Assembly (NCBI GenBank): GCA_963971575.1
Contig: OZ020622.1
Location: 32,084,301-32,148,300 of the forward strand
From: Liopterus haemorrhoidalis
Taxonomy: Eukaryota; Arthropoda; Insecta; Coleoptera; Dytiscidae
Length of the DNA stretch: 64,000 bases
Reading direction: 5' to 3'
How positions within the stretch are numbered: the first letter of the stretch is position 1; each line of letters starts with the position of its first letter. The position numbers and the translations under genes are program-made. A model generated the notes under the pieces. The model was not told where the DNA came from, did not search any database, and worked only from the letters and a program-made list of their open reading frames with translations. Shown here one piece after another: positions 63,922 through 64,000 of this stretch.

Positions 63922-64000
63922 TGTAGGGCGGTTGTCAGGTGGCACACACACTTTGTACGTTGTGATAATCGCGGGAATCTAGCGTGTACTGTCTGTTGCG
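63922..64000 (-). repeat. 5' LTR, cut by the window end
   Basis: 79 bases identical to 58284-58362. Confidence 0.92.

Larger units (their letters stand above)
58284..64000 (-). mobile_element. Ty3/gypsy element, gag broken and split by a non-LTR insertion
   Basis: 3' LTR at 58284-58429 (TGTAGG...CCTACA) and 5' LTR from 63922 running past the window end. The 79 bases they share are identical. The primer site is at 63905-63918. The minus strand carries gag (63874-62571) and pol (61530-58527). An I-clade non-LTR element sits between them at 61531-62574. No env. Confidence 0.9.

Overview
The window reads as intergenic, transposon-saturated DNA from an insect-like animal genome. It is AT-rich and has no rRNA or tRNA gene, no CRISPR and no clear host gene. 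Nearly every coding stretch belongs to a mobile element. The insect reading rests on the element mix: an errantivirus-like element of the 17.6/297 type with env, Penelope-like elements, PIF/Harbinger with a Myb/MADF-like partner, THAP plus DDE_4, and pogo/Tigger elements. The order (for example beetle) cannot be fixed from the sequence.

Layout. 1-5050: tandem repeats, then an ~82-bp satellite array interrupted by a decayed Ty3/gypsy element (704-4797). 5072-5136: a 65-bp non-LTR stub with perfect target-site duplications. 5169-11370: a pogo/Tigger-like transposon with TIRs and TA duplications, split by a Jockey/CR1-type non-LTR element (about 6446-9565). 11540-13112: a THAP + DDE_4 transposon. 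14226-15912: hAT remnants. 16296-19462: a second pogo-like transposon. 20865-22890: PIF/Harbinger remnants fused to a Penelope-like element (PLE, 22880-24571). 24783-28520: a decayed gypsy element. 28600-33640: a PLE split by a 2.8-kb insertion. 33950-36000: a gypsy pol fragment. 36545-45500: PLE pieces in both orientations, a solo LTR and a full errantivirus-like element (38146-44196). 45583-50624: gene-poor DNA with inverted motif clusters. 50650-56085: a very young gypsy element with identical LTRs. 56880-57720: a decayed tyrosine-recombinase-like ORF. 58284-64000: another gypsy element, itself split by an I-clade non-LTR insertion.

The most unusual item is in the errantivirus-like element on the minus strand (38146-44196). 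Its pol frame runs protease, then a TARG1/OARD1-type macro domain (ADP-ribose hydrolase fold, both catalytic residues kept), then integrase, with no reverse transcriptase or RNase H between. It also has gag, a 17.6-type primer site, a G-rich polypurine tract and an env with a furin site, a membrane anchor and a plausible splice acceptor. A reverse transcriptase would have to come from elsewhere, or a master copy would carry macro plus RT. I know of no such arrangement, but could not search.

Several elements are young (identical or ~98% identical LTRs) yet carry single-base frameshifts. These may be real decay or indel errors in the assembly.
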